DNA from: Bacteroides acidifaciens
GTDB lineage: Bacteria > Bacteroidota > Bacteroidia > Bacteroidales > Bacteroidaceae
Length of the DNA stretch: 64,000 nucleotides
Assembly (NCBI RefSeq): GCF_024623065.1
Contig: NZ_JANJZR010000019.1
Location: forward strand, 1 to 64,000
Reading direction: 5' to 3'
Shown piece after piece: positions 17,050-25,648 of the stretch. Positions within the stretch are counted from its first letter, which is position 1. Each line of letters begins with the position of its first letter. Position numbers and translations under genes: made by a program. The notes beneath the pieces are model-generated. The model did not search any database. It was not told the origin of the DNA and was given only the letters and a program-made list of their open reading frames with translations.

Positions 17050-18858
17050 TTAATAAGTCGTTGATATATTAGTAAGTTGTTTAAATTCTGCCTGATATTG
17101 TCCGTCCATCAGTTCGCACCAGCCTATGATGCAGGTGCGCAACTTCCCTTTAGCCATTACGATACGTGCGTAATCCTCTAAAGAATCAGGCTCGTAATGC
17201 GGACAGACAAAGAAAGTATTCTCTCCCTTTATCTTATGCCGGATGCAAATCTCACCCAGCACTACATTGGGGAGCGTATAGACAAATACGGCAGGACTGG
17301 CGGCTTTGTCTCCTTCCTTGCTGATAAGGGTCTGATGTTTGCAGTCCGTATCCAGCGATGAAGAAGCGTTGGCAAGAATAATTCCAATCTCTTCTGGCTG
17401 ATAATCAGTTTCTTTCAATAAGTAGCCGGCAGCCACGTATCCCAGTTTACACAGGTCATCCATTTTATAGAACTTCATATTGTTGTCTCCCAAGTTCTTA
17501 TAGGCTTCCCGGATAAACGGTGCAAAGTCCGTCTCTGAAGAGTTGAATATGACTGTTCCGTCATGTTCTACTACTCCCGGTCTGATAGTGATACTGTTCA
17601 CAGATTCGGTGAGTGCCTTGGAAAAAGGAACTTGTTTTTGGCGGCGACGAGCGGCAGGAAGAGATAATACAACTGCGGCATTGCATCCGCCGAAACCGGA
17701 AGCGGTCTTGACGCAACATTTCATCGGCATCGGTTGATGCGTGCCATAGACGGCGACAGGCATAGGGACACCAAGTGTTTCGTATCCTAAAGTCCCGTAA
17801 AGTATTCCTGTTTTCAACTGCTCCATACAAAGAATAGTTTCAATAATACCCGAAGCTCCTAACGTATGTCCGAAATAAGGCTTCAAACTATTCACCGGAA
17901 CTGTTGATAATCCTGCCAGATGGATAGCTTTGGATTCCATTTCATCATTATAAACGGTAGCTGTCCCGTGTGCATTGATAAAGCTGATGTCTCCGGGAGT
18001 TACTCCGGCTTCTTCCATTGCCTGACTGATAGCTAGTGCCAGTCCGTCTCCCGTTCGGGAAGGACCGGATATGTGGTTGGCATCATTGCTGACAGCTCCA
18101 CCGGAGAGAATAATATCGTTGGTGTTTCCTTGAGTTTCTAAAAGAACGGCTCCGCAGGCTTCACCCAAGCTCAATCCGTCCCGTCGGATATCGTAAGGTC
18201 GGCAGCGCTGTGCGCTGACAGACCGGAAAGACAGGAATCCGCTGGTGATAAAATGAGATAGAATATCTCCACCGGCAACGATGACCCGTTTGTAACGTCC
18301 CGATTCTATCTGCCTTTTGGCTACAATGAGTGCCGAAACTCCTGATATGCAGGCATTTGAAATGACGTCTACCTGATTGCAGGCTCCGAAAAAGTTGCCG
18401 ATTCGCTCCGCCATTTTCCAAAGAAAGGCAGGACTGTCCGTTGGAAGCTGTATAGACGAACCGTTCGATTCACCCGAAGCAACCAGTTCGTCCGAAGCAA
18501 CCTGCTTACTTAATAAATCGACATTCCCTTTTGTCGTAGAGAGCAGTAAGGCACAATCCGGTTCACGGAGACTGGCTCCCGACTGGGAAATCACCTCTTG
18601 AACAGCCAAGATAAATAGTTGTTCCATACGGGTATAATCCGTTATCTGCATCTGTTTCGCCCGTCTTTCCAATTCGGCAGCGTCAATCATACCTGCCAAT
18701 AGCGGGCTGTCGGATATCCGTCCGGCCTCCTGAATGCGGATACCACTCCGGCAGGCACGGATAGCTTCCGTATTTTCCTGTATGTCGAAGCCCAGCGAAG
18801 TAATAAGCGTATGAGCTGTAATATATATGTTCAGAGAATGTTCCATTTCTTTTTCCAT
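17050..18858 (-). CDS. beta-ketoacyl synthase fused to a second ketosynthase-like domain
   Basis: The 602-residue protein has residues 1 to about 400 as a complete ketosynthase: Cys170 in SNACISGVSA, His297 in NAHGTATV and His331 in YFGHTLGASG. Residues about 410-602 form a separate domain with FAPFIREAYKNLGD, then a TLPNVVLGEICIRHKI segment. This resembles the Cys-free 'ketoacyl-synthase N-terminal-like' proteins that are stand-alone in other aryl-polyene clusters. The fusion would tie an active condensing enzyme to a non-catalytic partner. It overlaps the thioesterase gene by 28 bases. A second Met at residue 6 is also a possible start. Confidence 0.85.
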   Translation of the reverse strand: MEKEMEHSLNIYITAHTLITSLGFDIQENTEAIRACRSGIRIQEAGRISDSPLLAGMIDAAELERRAKQMQITDYTRMEQLFILAVQEVISQSGASLREPDCALLLSTTKGNVDLLSKQVASDELVASGESNGSSIQLPTDSPAFLWKMAERIGNFFGACNQVDVISNACISGVSALIVAKRQIESGRYKRVIVAGGDILSHFITSGFLSFRSVSAQRCRPYDIRRDGLSLGEACGAVLLETQGNTNDIILSGGAVSNDANHISGPSRTGDGLALAISQAMEEAGVTPGDISFINAHGTATVYNDEMESKAIHLAGLSTVPVNSLKPYFGHTLGASGIIETILCMEQLKTGILYGTLGYETLGVPMPVAVYGTHQPMPMKCCVKTASGFGGCNAAVVLSLPAARRRQKQVPFSKALTESVNSITIRPGVVEHDGTVIFNSSETDFAPFIREAYKNLGDNNMKFYKMDDLCKLGYVAAGYLLKETDYQPEEIGIILANASSSLDTDCKHQTLISKEGDKAASPAVFVYTLPNVVLGEICIRHKIKGENTFFVCPHYEPDSLEDYARIVMAKGKLRTCIIGWCELMDGQYQAEFKQLTNISTTY

Positions 18859-19304
18859 TCCATATAAAACGGCGGATTAATAAGTTCCAGTTCTTTATTC
18901 AGGTTCAGGAATACTTGCATTGTGCTTCCAGTAGCTACTACGCTCTGGTCGCTAGCCCGGTAGATAACATATTCGAACTTTATCTTGGCGGCTTCGCAGG
19001 CGATATAGCGTGTCTCGACAATTGCCTCTTCACCGAAAGATAACGACTGCTTGAACTGGCAGGTCAAGTCGACAATGGGAACCATGTACCCTTCGCGGTA
19101 AATACTCATATAATCCAGACCGTACTGCTTGCCGAAGGCTTCCCTTCCGTCTTCAAAATAACGCACGTACTCACCGTGCCATACGATTTGCATGGAATCT
19201 ATTTCGCTGAACCGTACTTTGAATGTAGTCCGGTTGGTCAGAGCGGGCGTATGTTGACTCGTTTTCCGTTTCATCCTTTCTTGATAAATATTTTCATCCG
19301 ACAT
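18831..19304 (-). CDS. 4HBT/YbgC-type acyl thioesterase
   Basis: The 157-residue hotdog protein has the family opening VRFSEIDSMQIVWHGEYVRY, with Asp36 as the likely catalytic acid and WHGEYVRYFEDGREAF after it. These enzymes hydrolyse acyl-CoA or acyl-ACP thioesters. In the operon it may release the finished chain from a carrier or clear stalled ones. It overlaps both neighbours (34 bases with the dehydratase, 28 with the ketosynthase). A start at Met11 (19274) would remove the overlap with the dehydratase gene and is possible. Confidence 0.82.
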   Translation of the reverse strand: MSDENIYQERMKRKTSQHTPALTNRTTFKVRFSEIDSMQIVWHGEYVRYFEDGREAFGKQYGLDYMSIYREGYMVPIVDLTCQFKQSLSFGEEAIVETRYIACEAAKIKFEYVIYRASDQSVVATGSTMQVFLNLNKELELINPPFYMEWKKKWNIL

Positions 19305-19717
19305 TCGGCTATCAGCTTCTCATCGGCTTTTACTTGTGCGGCAATCAAGGTAATATCGAATACTTCCTGCACGACGGTAATCTCGGTAAATAGCTTCATT
19401 CCCACTTCCGGTAAATCATAAATCCTGAGTTTGTCCACCGAACCGATAAAGCCTAGCGGAACCTGTGCGCCTTGCCGGGTGTAGATAAACCCGATACGTG
19501 CGGCTGCCGATTGGGCGATGTGCTCGATGATTCCCGGTTCTTGCAGTTTTCCTGCTTCGCAGAATATATTATCGGGCGTGACGGTCAGTCCGGAATATGA
19601 ACAGTTCTCTTCAATGCCGAAGAAACTGTCCACCATGACAATAGGCGGGCGTTGCGGAATCAGTCCGAGTATTCCTTCTCCGTGTATGATAGCTTCCCTG
19701 TTCATCTTAATCCGCAT
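19271..19717 (-). CDS. hotdog dehydratase subunit lacking the catalytic His (ApeP-like)
   Basis: The 148-residue protein begins like FabZ (ILGLIPQRPPIVMVD, about 16-30). It lacks the GHFPG stretch that carries the catalytic His: the equivalent reads IFCEAGKLQEPG. It keeps a Glu in IIEHIAQS (Glu65), where FabZ has the second catalytic residue. The other hotdog dehydratase (12111) shows the opposite pattern, which suggests a shared active site. It overlaps its neighbours by 11 bases (methyltransferase) and 34 bases (thioesterase). Met5 is an alternative start. Confidence 0.78.
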   Translation of the reverse strand: MRIKMNREAIIHGEGILGLIPQRPPIVMVDSFFGIEENCSYSGLTVTPDNIFCEAGKLQEPGIIEHIAQSAAARIGFIYTRQGAQVPLGFIGSVDKLRIYDLPEVGMKLFTEITVVQEVFDITLIAAQVKADEKLIAECRMKIFIKKG

Positions 19718-20801
19718 TATTTTCTGTGGTAGTTTTCAGTTTGCACTGTACGATACTGTGTCCCATTCCCAGGTGGTCGTGCATTTCTTCTATTTCCAGT
19801 CCGGCTGCTTCGATGCATCGTTTCATGTCGTCCGAATGGTACATCTTGCTGTTGCCGTTTGCCATTGCTGTGAAGTAGAGGCTGATTTGCGTCAGGCAGT
19901 AGGCGGCTGTATCAAACTTCTGCCGGTTCCAGAAAGTCTCCATGATATAGAGCCGGCTTTCTTTGTCCATAGAGCGGGCGGCACGTGTCAGTATGCTGGT
20001 CACTTCTTCTTCCGAGAAGCAATCGAGGAACTGGCTCATCCAGATGGCGTCGAATCCCGTGGGGAAAGGAACTTTCGGGTCGAGCAGGTTAGCTCCGTGC
20101 CCGTGGATACGTGCTGCTCCGGGCAGTTCTTGGGTCTGTTGGCGCATCATCTCCAGTTGTTGCGGCAGGTCCATGATGGTCACTTCCACTGCGGCGTCAT
20201 AGCCTACACATTTTGTTGCCCAACGGCCGGTATTGCCGCCTACGTCCAACAAAGTCTTGGGATGACGGGCGAAAACGATAGCCAGTGCTTCGTCAAACGA
20301 GCAATCCGAATAATAGTGGTCGAAACCAAACCAACTCTTCTGTACTTGTGACGGCAGACTGGACAATCCTTCATAAATCGTACTCCATTCTCCGAATACT
20401 TTCAGCCCTTCGGGGCGTCCGTTGGTCAGAGCTTCTTCAAGATGGAACATACCCAGATAATTGACATCATGGTTAAAGTCCATGTTGACATGCACCATCT
20501 TGTCATTAAGCAGGAACCATCCGGCTTTGGCGAGTGAGTACCGACCTTCGCGCAGCAACACCGTTCCGATTGTCAACGATGCTTCCAATAACACTTGTGC
20601 GGCATAGGAAGACAGTCCGCAAGCCTTGCTGATTTCTTCCTGCGTCCGTCCGTTCCGGTGGTCCGCAAGTAACTGGAAAATACCGAATTTAAGCATCAAT
20701 CGCGATACCTGAAATACAATGGGGCCGAAAGCTATTTCCTGTGCCAGGCGTTGAGCTTCTACCGCTGTCAACGGCTCTTTGTCATATCTGTTCTGTTGCA
20801 T
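19707..20801 (-). CDS. SAM-dependent O-methyltransferase
   Basis: The 364-residue protein has an N-terminal winged-helix dimerisation domain (about 30-110, with RLMLKFGIFQLLADH) followed by a Rossmann fold with TLLDVGGNTGRWA as motif I and TIMDLPQQLEMM as the second strand. This is the layout of small-molecule O-methyltransferases. The likely target is the phenolic OH of the aryl head group, as in methylated aryl polyenes, or a ring carbon as in flexirubins. It overlaps the acyltransferase gene by 20 bases. The exact acceptor is inferred. Confidence 0.85.
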   Translation of the reverse strand: MQQNRYDKEPLTAVEAQRLAQEIAFGPIVFQVSRLMLKFGIFQLLADHRNGRTQEEISKACGLSSYAAQVLLEASLTIGTVLLREGRYSLAKAGWFLLNDKMVHVNMDFNHDVNYLGMFHLEEALTNGRPEGLKVFGEWSTIYEGLSSLPSQVQKSWFGFDHYYSDCSFDEALAIVFARHPKTLLDVGGNTGRWATKCVGYDAAVEVTIMDLPQQLEMMRQQTQELPGAARIHGHGANLLDPKVPFPTGFDAIWMSQFLDCFSEEEVTSILTRAARSMDKESRLYIMETFWNRQKFDTAAYCLTQISLYFTAMANGNSKMYHSDDMKRCIEAAGLEIEEMHDHLGMGHSIVQCKLKTTTENNAD

Positions 20802-21723
20802 CTTTTTGTCTTTCTTTTGAATCTGGTGACTGCTTTCCGGCAGGTTCCCAGAAGGGGTAATAATTAAACCATTGTTCCGGATAACGCTTTAGTATCTGTT
20901 CCAAGGCAATGGTATATTGTTCGAGCAGAGCAGTCTCCGCTTTCTTATCTTTGTTTCGTACCACCGGCTCCGCCACGATGAAATGAAAACGGTACGTTCT
21001 TCCCGGTTCCCGCATGGCGAAATAAAACACGACAGGTACTTTCATTCGCGAAGCCAGCAGAAAAGGTCCGGTAGGGAAGGGGGCTTCCTGTCCCAACAAT
21101 CTGCCTGTCAGTAGCTTTTCCTTATTCAGGTAGCGGTCGCCTTGAAAACAGACATATTCTTTTTTGTTCAACGCTTCGGTGATGCGGAAAACGTGTGTCA
21201 GATTGTCTTCATTGACAGGAATAATCTTGTATTCCTTCTCCCGCCCGTTTTTCTCCAACATCTCCTTGATTTTGCGATGCTCGGCATCGTACATCACGAT
21301 ATTGATTTTCTTTCCGTAATCATCAAAGAAAGGAACGCCTATTTCCCAGTTTCCCACATGGGCGCCAATCATAATCACTCCCTGTTCGCTGTCCAATAAC
21401 CGCAGAAACTCCGGATATCGTTCAAACTCAAACCGGTACCGGTCTGCTTTCCCGTTGCCGATGGCTACCTTGTCAATCAGAATCTGTCCCAGCCGGTAAT
21501 AGTTGCGCAGCAACATTCCCACAGAACGTATCCGGCTGTATTTCAGGATGTGGCGGGCATAAAACCAGGTGCTTTTCGTCGCTTTCGGGGCGAACGGTAT
21601 AAAATAGAGGACTACCAGGCTCAAGAAAATATAAGCGGCAGTGATGCCCAGATACTTAATCAAATAAATAAAGAATAAGTATCCGAATGTTCCACCTCTG
21701 GTTTTGCCTTTCCACGTTGACAT
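20782..21723 (-). CDS. LpxL/HtrB-like lipid acyltransferase
   Basis: The 313-residue protein has a membrane segment near 15-45 and the HX4E catalytic pair in GAHVGNWEIG (His122, Glu127), followed by CFQGDRYLN and the late PEQWFNYYPFW typical of lauroyl/lysophospholipid acyltransferases. It would move an acyl chain, here probably the polyene from its carrier, to a lipid acceptor in the inner membrane. The gene starts 2 bases from the end of a carrier protein gene, which fits a carrier-bound acyl donor. The acceptor is unknown. Confidence 0.85.
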   Translation of the reverse strand: MSTWKGKTRGGTFGYLFFIYLIKYLGITAAYIFLSLVVLYFIPFAPKATKSTWFYARHILKYSRIRSVGMLLRNYYRLGQILIDKVAIGNGKADRYRFEFERYPEFLRLLDSEQGVIMIGAHVGNWEIGVPFFDDYGKKINIVMYDAEHRKIKEMLEKNGREKEYKIIPVNEDNLTHVFRITEALNKKEYVCFQGDRYLNKEKLLTGRLLGQEAPFPTGPFLLASRMKVPVVFYFAMREPGRTYRFHFIVAEPVVRNKDKKAETALLEQYTIALEQILKRYPEQWFNYYPFWEPAGKQSPDSKERQKDATEQI

Positions 21724-21725
21724 AC

Positions 21726-21977
21726 TTATTTAGCTTCCTGCATACGGGTAATAACAAGATTGTAGAAGTCCTGGAAGGTCTTGATACCGGCAAAATCCTG
21801 TCCGGTCACGTTAAATCCGAAATTCTTTTCTACCAGTACCACCATGTCGACCAAGTCCAGGCTGTCCAGTTCGAGAGTCTCCATTAGCGGTGCGTCCGGC
21901 TGGATGACGTCGATGTCTACTTCAAACTCTTCTGCCAGAGTGGTTCTTATTTTCTCGATGATTTCTTCGTTTGTCAT
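21726..21977 (-). CDS. acyl carrier protein
   Basis: The 83-residue acidic protein has the phosphopantetheine site Ser39 in ETLELDSLDLVDMVV. Length and sequence are closer to ordinary bacterial ACPs than those of the other carrier at 16751. It sits 20 bases after a FabF-like ketosynthase gene and 2 bases before the acyltransferase gene, so it may carry the chain to the acyltransferase. Confidence 0.92.
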   Translation of the reverse strand: MTNEEIIEKIRTTLAEEFEVDIDVIQPDAPLMETLELDSLDLVDMVVLVEKNFGFNVTGQDFAGIKTFQDFYNLVITRMQEAK

Positions 21978-21997
21978 ATGGTTTCTCTTTTAATCTA

Positions 21998-23221
21998 TTA
22001 TTTATTGAATTTACGCACTATCAGAGTGGAATTGGTTCCACCGAATCCGAAGGAGTTGGACAGGAACGTGTCGAACTCCAAGTCTACCCGTTGCGCCGGA
22101 ATGTTCAACTGCGCCGAGGCTTCGTCCGGCTCCTCAAAGTTGAGATTGGGAGCGATGAAACTGTTGTTCATCATCAGGGTGGAGTAGATTACCTCACTGG
22201 CACCCGCCATCCACATCTCATGTCCTGTCATGGACTTGGTGGAAGCTACATATGGGCGGTGTCCGGCAAATACTTCCGCGATGGCTTTCGCTTCGTTCAA
22301 GTCGCCTACCGGGGTTGAAGTGGCGTGCGCATTGATATATTTGATACGTTCGAGCGCAATATCTGCATCCTTGATTGCCATTTGCAAAGAACGCCTGGGT
22401 CCGTCTACATTCGGTACGGAAATATGTTCACCATTGGATGAAAAACCGTATCCGACCACTTCAGCCAGAATAGGCGCGCCTCTTTTCACGGCAGATTCGT
22501 AGCTTTCGAGCACCAGACTGGCGGCTCCACCGCTTGGTATCAGTCCGTCCCGTCGCTTATCGAAAGGTTTCGAAGCCTTTTCCGGTTCTGCTTCCTGGGT
22601 GGAGAAAGCGCTTAACCCGTCAAAACTACCTACGGCATACGGGTTCACTTCCTGCGCGCCGCCGCATAAGATACAGTCCTGCAATCCCGATTTGATAAGC
22701 AGATATCCCATACCGATGGCATGCGAACCGCTGGCGCAGGCTCCTGCGATGGTAAAATTGACACCCCTTAGCTTGAAAATGACAGACAGGTTCATTGTCA
22801 CGGTAGAGTTCATCGACTGGAAGATGGAACCGGAACCGACTAGTGCCGTATTCTTCTTTTCACGGATAATGTCCACCGCATTGATGACAGGGGCGGCACT
22901 GCTGTCGTTGCCGTACAGGATGCCGACTTCGTTGCTTTCGAGGAAAGCTTCATCAATGCCGGCATTGCGGAAAGCCTCTAACGTCGCGAGATAAGCATAT
23001 TCTCCCTGTTCCGGCAGGCAATGACGTTTGCGCCGGTCCAGTAACTTTTTCAGGTCGGGACGTTCCAAAATACCTGTAAGTGCGGAAAAATAACCTAGTT
23101 CTTTCCGTACCGGGTCTATGCCGATGCCCGATTTCCCATTGTATAGTGAGTCTTTTACTTCATCCAGGTTCTTGCCGATGCAAGAATAAATCCCCATTCC
23201 CGTGATAACAACTCTTTTCAT
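21998..23221 (-). CDS. FabF-like beta-ketoacyl-ACP synthase
   Basis: The 407-residue condensing enzyme is of standard length. The triad is Cys162 in AGACASGSHA, His299 in NAHATSTPVG and His334 in SMTGHEMWMAG. The usual LGAAG after the last His is EMWMAG here, a clear departure from housekeeping FabF that may shape the pocket for the aryl chain. It is the third ketosynthase with a complete triad in the operon and lies 28 bases after the ketoreductase gene. Confidence 0.9.
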   Translation of the reverse strand: MKRVVITGMGIYSCIGKNLDEVKDSLYNGKSGIGIDPVRKELGYFSALTGILERPDLKKLLDRRKRHCLPEQGEYAYLATLEAFRNAGIDEAFLESNEVGILYGNDSSAAPVINAVDIIREKKNTALVGSGSIFQSMNSTVTMNLSVIFKLRGVNFTIAGACASGSHAIGMGYLLIKSGLQDCILCGGAQEVNPYAVGSFDGLSAFSTQEAEPEKASKPFDKRRDGLIPSGGAASLVLESYESAVKRGAPILAEVVGYGFSSNGEHISVPNVDGPRRSLQMAIKDADIALERIKYINAHATSTPVGDLNEAKAIAEVFAGHRPYVASTKSMTGHEMWMAGASEVIYSTLMMNNSFIAPNLNFEEPDEASAQLNIPAQRVDLEFDTFLSNSFGFGGTNSTLIVRKFNK

Positions 23222-23249
23222 TATTTTAGTCTATTCTATGCTTTTGTTT

Positions 23250-23978
23250 TTAAGTATATAGTCCGCCGTTGATGGAAATCACCTCTCCCGTGATGTAGGA
23301 TGATGCCGGAGATGCCAGGAAACCGACCAGGTCGGCCACTTCTTCCGGAGTTCCGAAACGTCCCGCCGGGATATGCTTCTTCCATTCGTTTTCGTCAATA
23401 CCTTCTGTCATGTCCGTGCGGATAAATCCCGGAGCCACCGCGTTGACTGTCACTTTCTTCTTGGCTACTTCCTGTGCCAGCGCTTTGGTTGCGGCAATCA
23501 TGCCGCCTTTGGCTGCCGAGTAATTGGTTTGTCCCGGCATTCCCTGGATGCCCGACAGGGATACGATATTCACGATACGCCCGTAGCGTTTCACCAACAT
23601 GTTCTTCAATAAAGGCTGTGTCACATGGAAGAAACCGTTCAGGCTGATGTCGAGCACTTTACTCCATTCTTCGCCCGTCATCCATAACATCAGGTTGTCT
23701 TTGCGGATGCCCGCATTATTGACCAGCACTTCGATATATTCGTCGGGATGCAGTGAAGACCAGTTGCCTAAAGCAACGGCAATCGCTTCGGAATCAGTGA
23801 CGTCGAACTTCATCAATTCGCCGTCGCTCCCTTTCTCCCGTACTGATTGCAATGTCTTTTCCGCTTCCGCGTCGTTACTCTGATAATTGATAAGTATAAA
23901 GTAGCCCATTTCCGCCAGTTTGCAACTGACGGCACGACCGATACCTCGGCTTCCACCGGTTACTAATGCGTATTTCAT
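23250..23978 (-). CDS. FabG-like 3-oxoacyl-ACP reductase
   Basis: The 242-residue short-chain dehydrogenase has the NADP-binding TGGSRGIGRA (7-16), NNAG (87-90) and the catalytic Tyr153 and Lys157 in NYSAAKGG. Length and motifs are those of FabG. It would reduce the 3-keto group after each condensation, before dehydration by the hotdog pair. No enoyl reductase is found in the operon, which explains why the double bonds would stay. One base separates it from the ammonia-lyase gene. Confidence 0.9.
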   Translation of the reverse strand: MKYALVTGGSRGIGRAVSCKLAEMGYFILINYQSNDAEAEKTLQSVREKGSDGELMKFDVTDSEAIAVALGNWSSLHPDEYIEVLVNNAGIRKDNLMLWMTGEEWSKVLDISLNGFFHVTQPLLKNMLVKRYGRIVNIVSLSGIQGMPGQTNYSAAKGGMIAATKALAQEVAKKKVTVNAVAPGFIRTDMTEGIDENEWKKHIPAGRFGTPEEVADLVGFLASPASSYITGEVISINGGLYT

Positions 23979-23979
23979 C

Positions 23980-25503
23980 TTATTTATTTTCTTTTTTGAG
24001 ATAAGCTATCATAGCTTCTATCTCTTTGTATTTAGGTGTGTCATTGGTGAAGACAGGGAAGAAGCTACGGATTTCATCGTAAACCTGCCGGCTTTTCGGA
24101 CTTAGTTTCTCCTGTATCTTCAGATAGTCGACAGCCTGTGCCATCCCCATGAACTGAATAGCCATCACCTGATAGGAATTCTCAATGACAGTTTTTGCTA
24201 ATAAGGCGGAGTTAGTACCCATGCTGACAATATCCTGATTATCATTGTTATTGGGGATACTGTGGACGTACATCGGGTTCGATAAGGTCTGGCACTCGGC
24301 GGTGGTGGACGTTGCCGTGAACTGGGATGCCTGCAGACCGTAATTCAGTCCCAACACTCCTAAATTGACAAATGGCGGCAGAATGCCGTTGATGCGGTCA
24401 TGGAACAAATAGTTGATTTGTCTTTCGCAAAGCATAGTGAGCTTGGTCACGGCGATTTTCAGTTTGTCCATTTCGAAGGAGATATAGTCTCCATGGAAAT
24501 TGCCGCCATGATAAATATTCTGTGTTTCCGGGTCGACAATCGGATTGTCGCAAGCGGAGTTTATCTCATTGATTAATACTTCTTCCGCATTCTCCAGTTC
24601 GTCATAAATAGGACCGAGTATCTGCGGCACACAGCGCAGAGAGTAATAAGGCTGTACTTTATGTTCGAAGATTTTTTCTTTGTGTACTTGGTTATACAGT
24701 TCGTTCTCTCTTTGGAGCACGCATTGGCTGCCACTTACCCATTCCCGCATCATAGCGGCAATTTCTTGTTGCCCGCGGTGATGTTTGGCTTCGTTCAGTG
24801 CCTGAGCCATAAAGTCATCGTAAGAGGCGGCGATTTCGTTCATCATAACGGAAGCGGCTACCGACCAGCGAAGCAGTTTTCGGGCATAAATCAGGTTGAC
24901 GATGCCGATTCCTGTCATTACGGAAGTTCCGTTGGTTACGGATAATCCTTCACGGATACGCATAGAGAAGGGTTTCAGGCCATTTTCCCGGAGTACGGTG
25001 GCGGCATCACGCAATTTTCCCTGATAGAAGACTTCTCCTTCTCCTATCAATGTCAGGGCTATGTGAGCCAGTTGTACGAGGTCGCCGCTGGCGCCTACGC
25101 TTCCGTGTTCGGGGATAAAAGGGGATATGCCACGATTGATAAATTCGGAAAGAAGCGATACCAGTTCCACGTGCACTCCCGATTTTCCTTGCAGGAAAGT
25201 GTACAGGCGGGCAATCATAGCTGCTTTCACATAAAGTTCGGGGAGCGGTTTTCCGGCACCGGTAGAGTGGCTTCGGATGATATTGTATTGAAGCTCAATC
25301 AATGACTGGTCTTCTATTCTGTATTGTGCCATCGGGCCGAACCCGGTATTGATACCATAAATAATCTTATCACTGGAGAAAGATTGCAGGAAATTGAAAC
25401 TTTCCTCTACTTTTCGAATACATTCTTCGGAGAGTTCCAGTTTCTCGTCTTCAAACAATACTTTATAAAGGGTATCTAAATTTATACTTTTGTCAGCTAT
25501 CAT
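23980..25503 (-). CDS. aromatic amino acid ammonia-lyase (probably tyrosine)
   Basis: The 507-residue enzyme has the Ala138-Ser139-Gly140 triplet (GSVGASGDLVQ) that forms the MIO prosthetic group. It looks like a histidine ammonia-lyase, but stretches such as YGINTGFGPMAQYRI and LQYNIIRSHSTG match, from memory, the Flavobacterium johnsoniae enzyme shown to be a tyrosine ammonia-lyase. It would give p-coumarate and ammonia, the aryl starter for the polyene, as in flexirubin clusters. No other histidine-degradation genes are nearby, which argues against a catabolic role. It is the first gene of the operon. Confidence 0.85.
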   Translation of the reverse strand: MIADKSINLDTLYKVLFEDEKLELSEECIRKVEESFNFLQSFSSDKIIYGINTGFGPMAQYRIEDQSLIELQYNIIRSHSTGAGKPLPELYVKAAMIARLYTFLQGKSGVHVELVSLLSEFINRGISPFIPEHGSVGASGDLVQLAHIALTLIGEGEVFYQGKLRDAATVLRENGLKPFSMRIREGLSVTNGTSVMTGIGIVNLIYARKLLRWSVAASVMMNEIAASYDDFMAQALNEAKHHRGQQEIAAMMREWVSGSQCVLQRENELYNQVHKEKIFEHKVQPYYSLRCVPQILGPIYDELENAEEVLINEINSACDNPIVDPETQNIYHGGNFHGDYISFEMDKLKIAVTKLTMLCERQINYLFHDRINGILPPFVNLGVLGLNYGLQASQFTATSTTAECQTLSNPMYVHSIPNNNDNQDIVSMGTNSALLAKTVIENSYQVMAIQFMGMAQAVDYLKIQEKLSPKSRQVYDEIRSFFPVFTNDTPKYKEIEAMIAYLKKENK

Positions 25504-25541
25504 TTTCTGTACTAGATATTTTATGCCTTAGTAATAAAGTG

Positions 25542-25549
25542 CAAAAATA
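25542..25549 (-). promoter_or_regulatory. -7 box of the polyene operon promoter
   Basis: Read leftward, TATTTTTG (25549-25542) fits TAnnTTTG and lies 38 bases before the ammonia-lyase start. No good TTG is found 19-20 bases further upstream, so the promoter may need an activator. The gap 25504-25648 shows nothing else. Confidence 0.45.
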
Positions 25550-25648
25550 GGTATTTTCTGTTATATAGCTGACATGAATCAAAATAAAACTTTTTCGAAG
25601 AAACTGGTTTTGCTTGTTTGGTATCCCATTATTTATGAGATATCCAAT

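Larger units (their letters stand above)
2570..25503 (-). other. aryl-polyene/flexirubin-type biosynthetic operon (21 genes)
   Basis: All 21 genes run leftward with gaps of at most about 30 bases and several overlaps (4 to 34 bases), so one long transcript from near 25,540 is likely. The set matches the logic of aryl-polyene and flexirubin clusters: aromatic ammonia-lyase, acyl-adenylate ligase, two acyl carriers, ketosynthases with a chain-length-factor-like partner, ketoreductase, two hotdog dehydratases, thioesterases, methyltransferase, acyltransferases, MMPL exporter, LolA-like protein and lipoprotein. No dialkylresorcinol synthase pair is seen, so the product is more likely an aryl-polyene lipid than a true flexirubin ester. 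The product itself is inferred. Confidence 0.85.

Noticed and set aside
23980-25503. Histidine-catabolism gene hutH
   Set aside because: No hutU, hutI or hutG neighbours; it opens a polyketide operon and matches the flexirubin-type tyrosine lyase in recognisable stretches.
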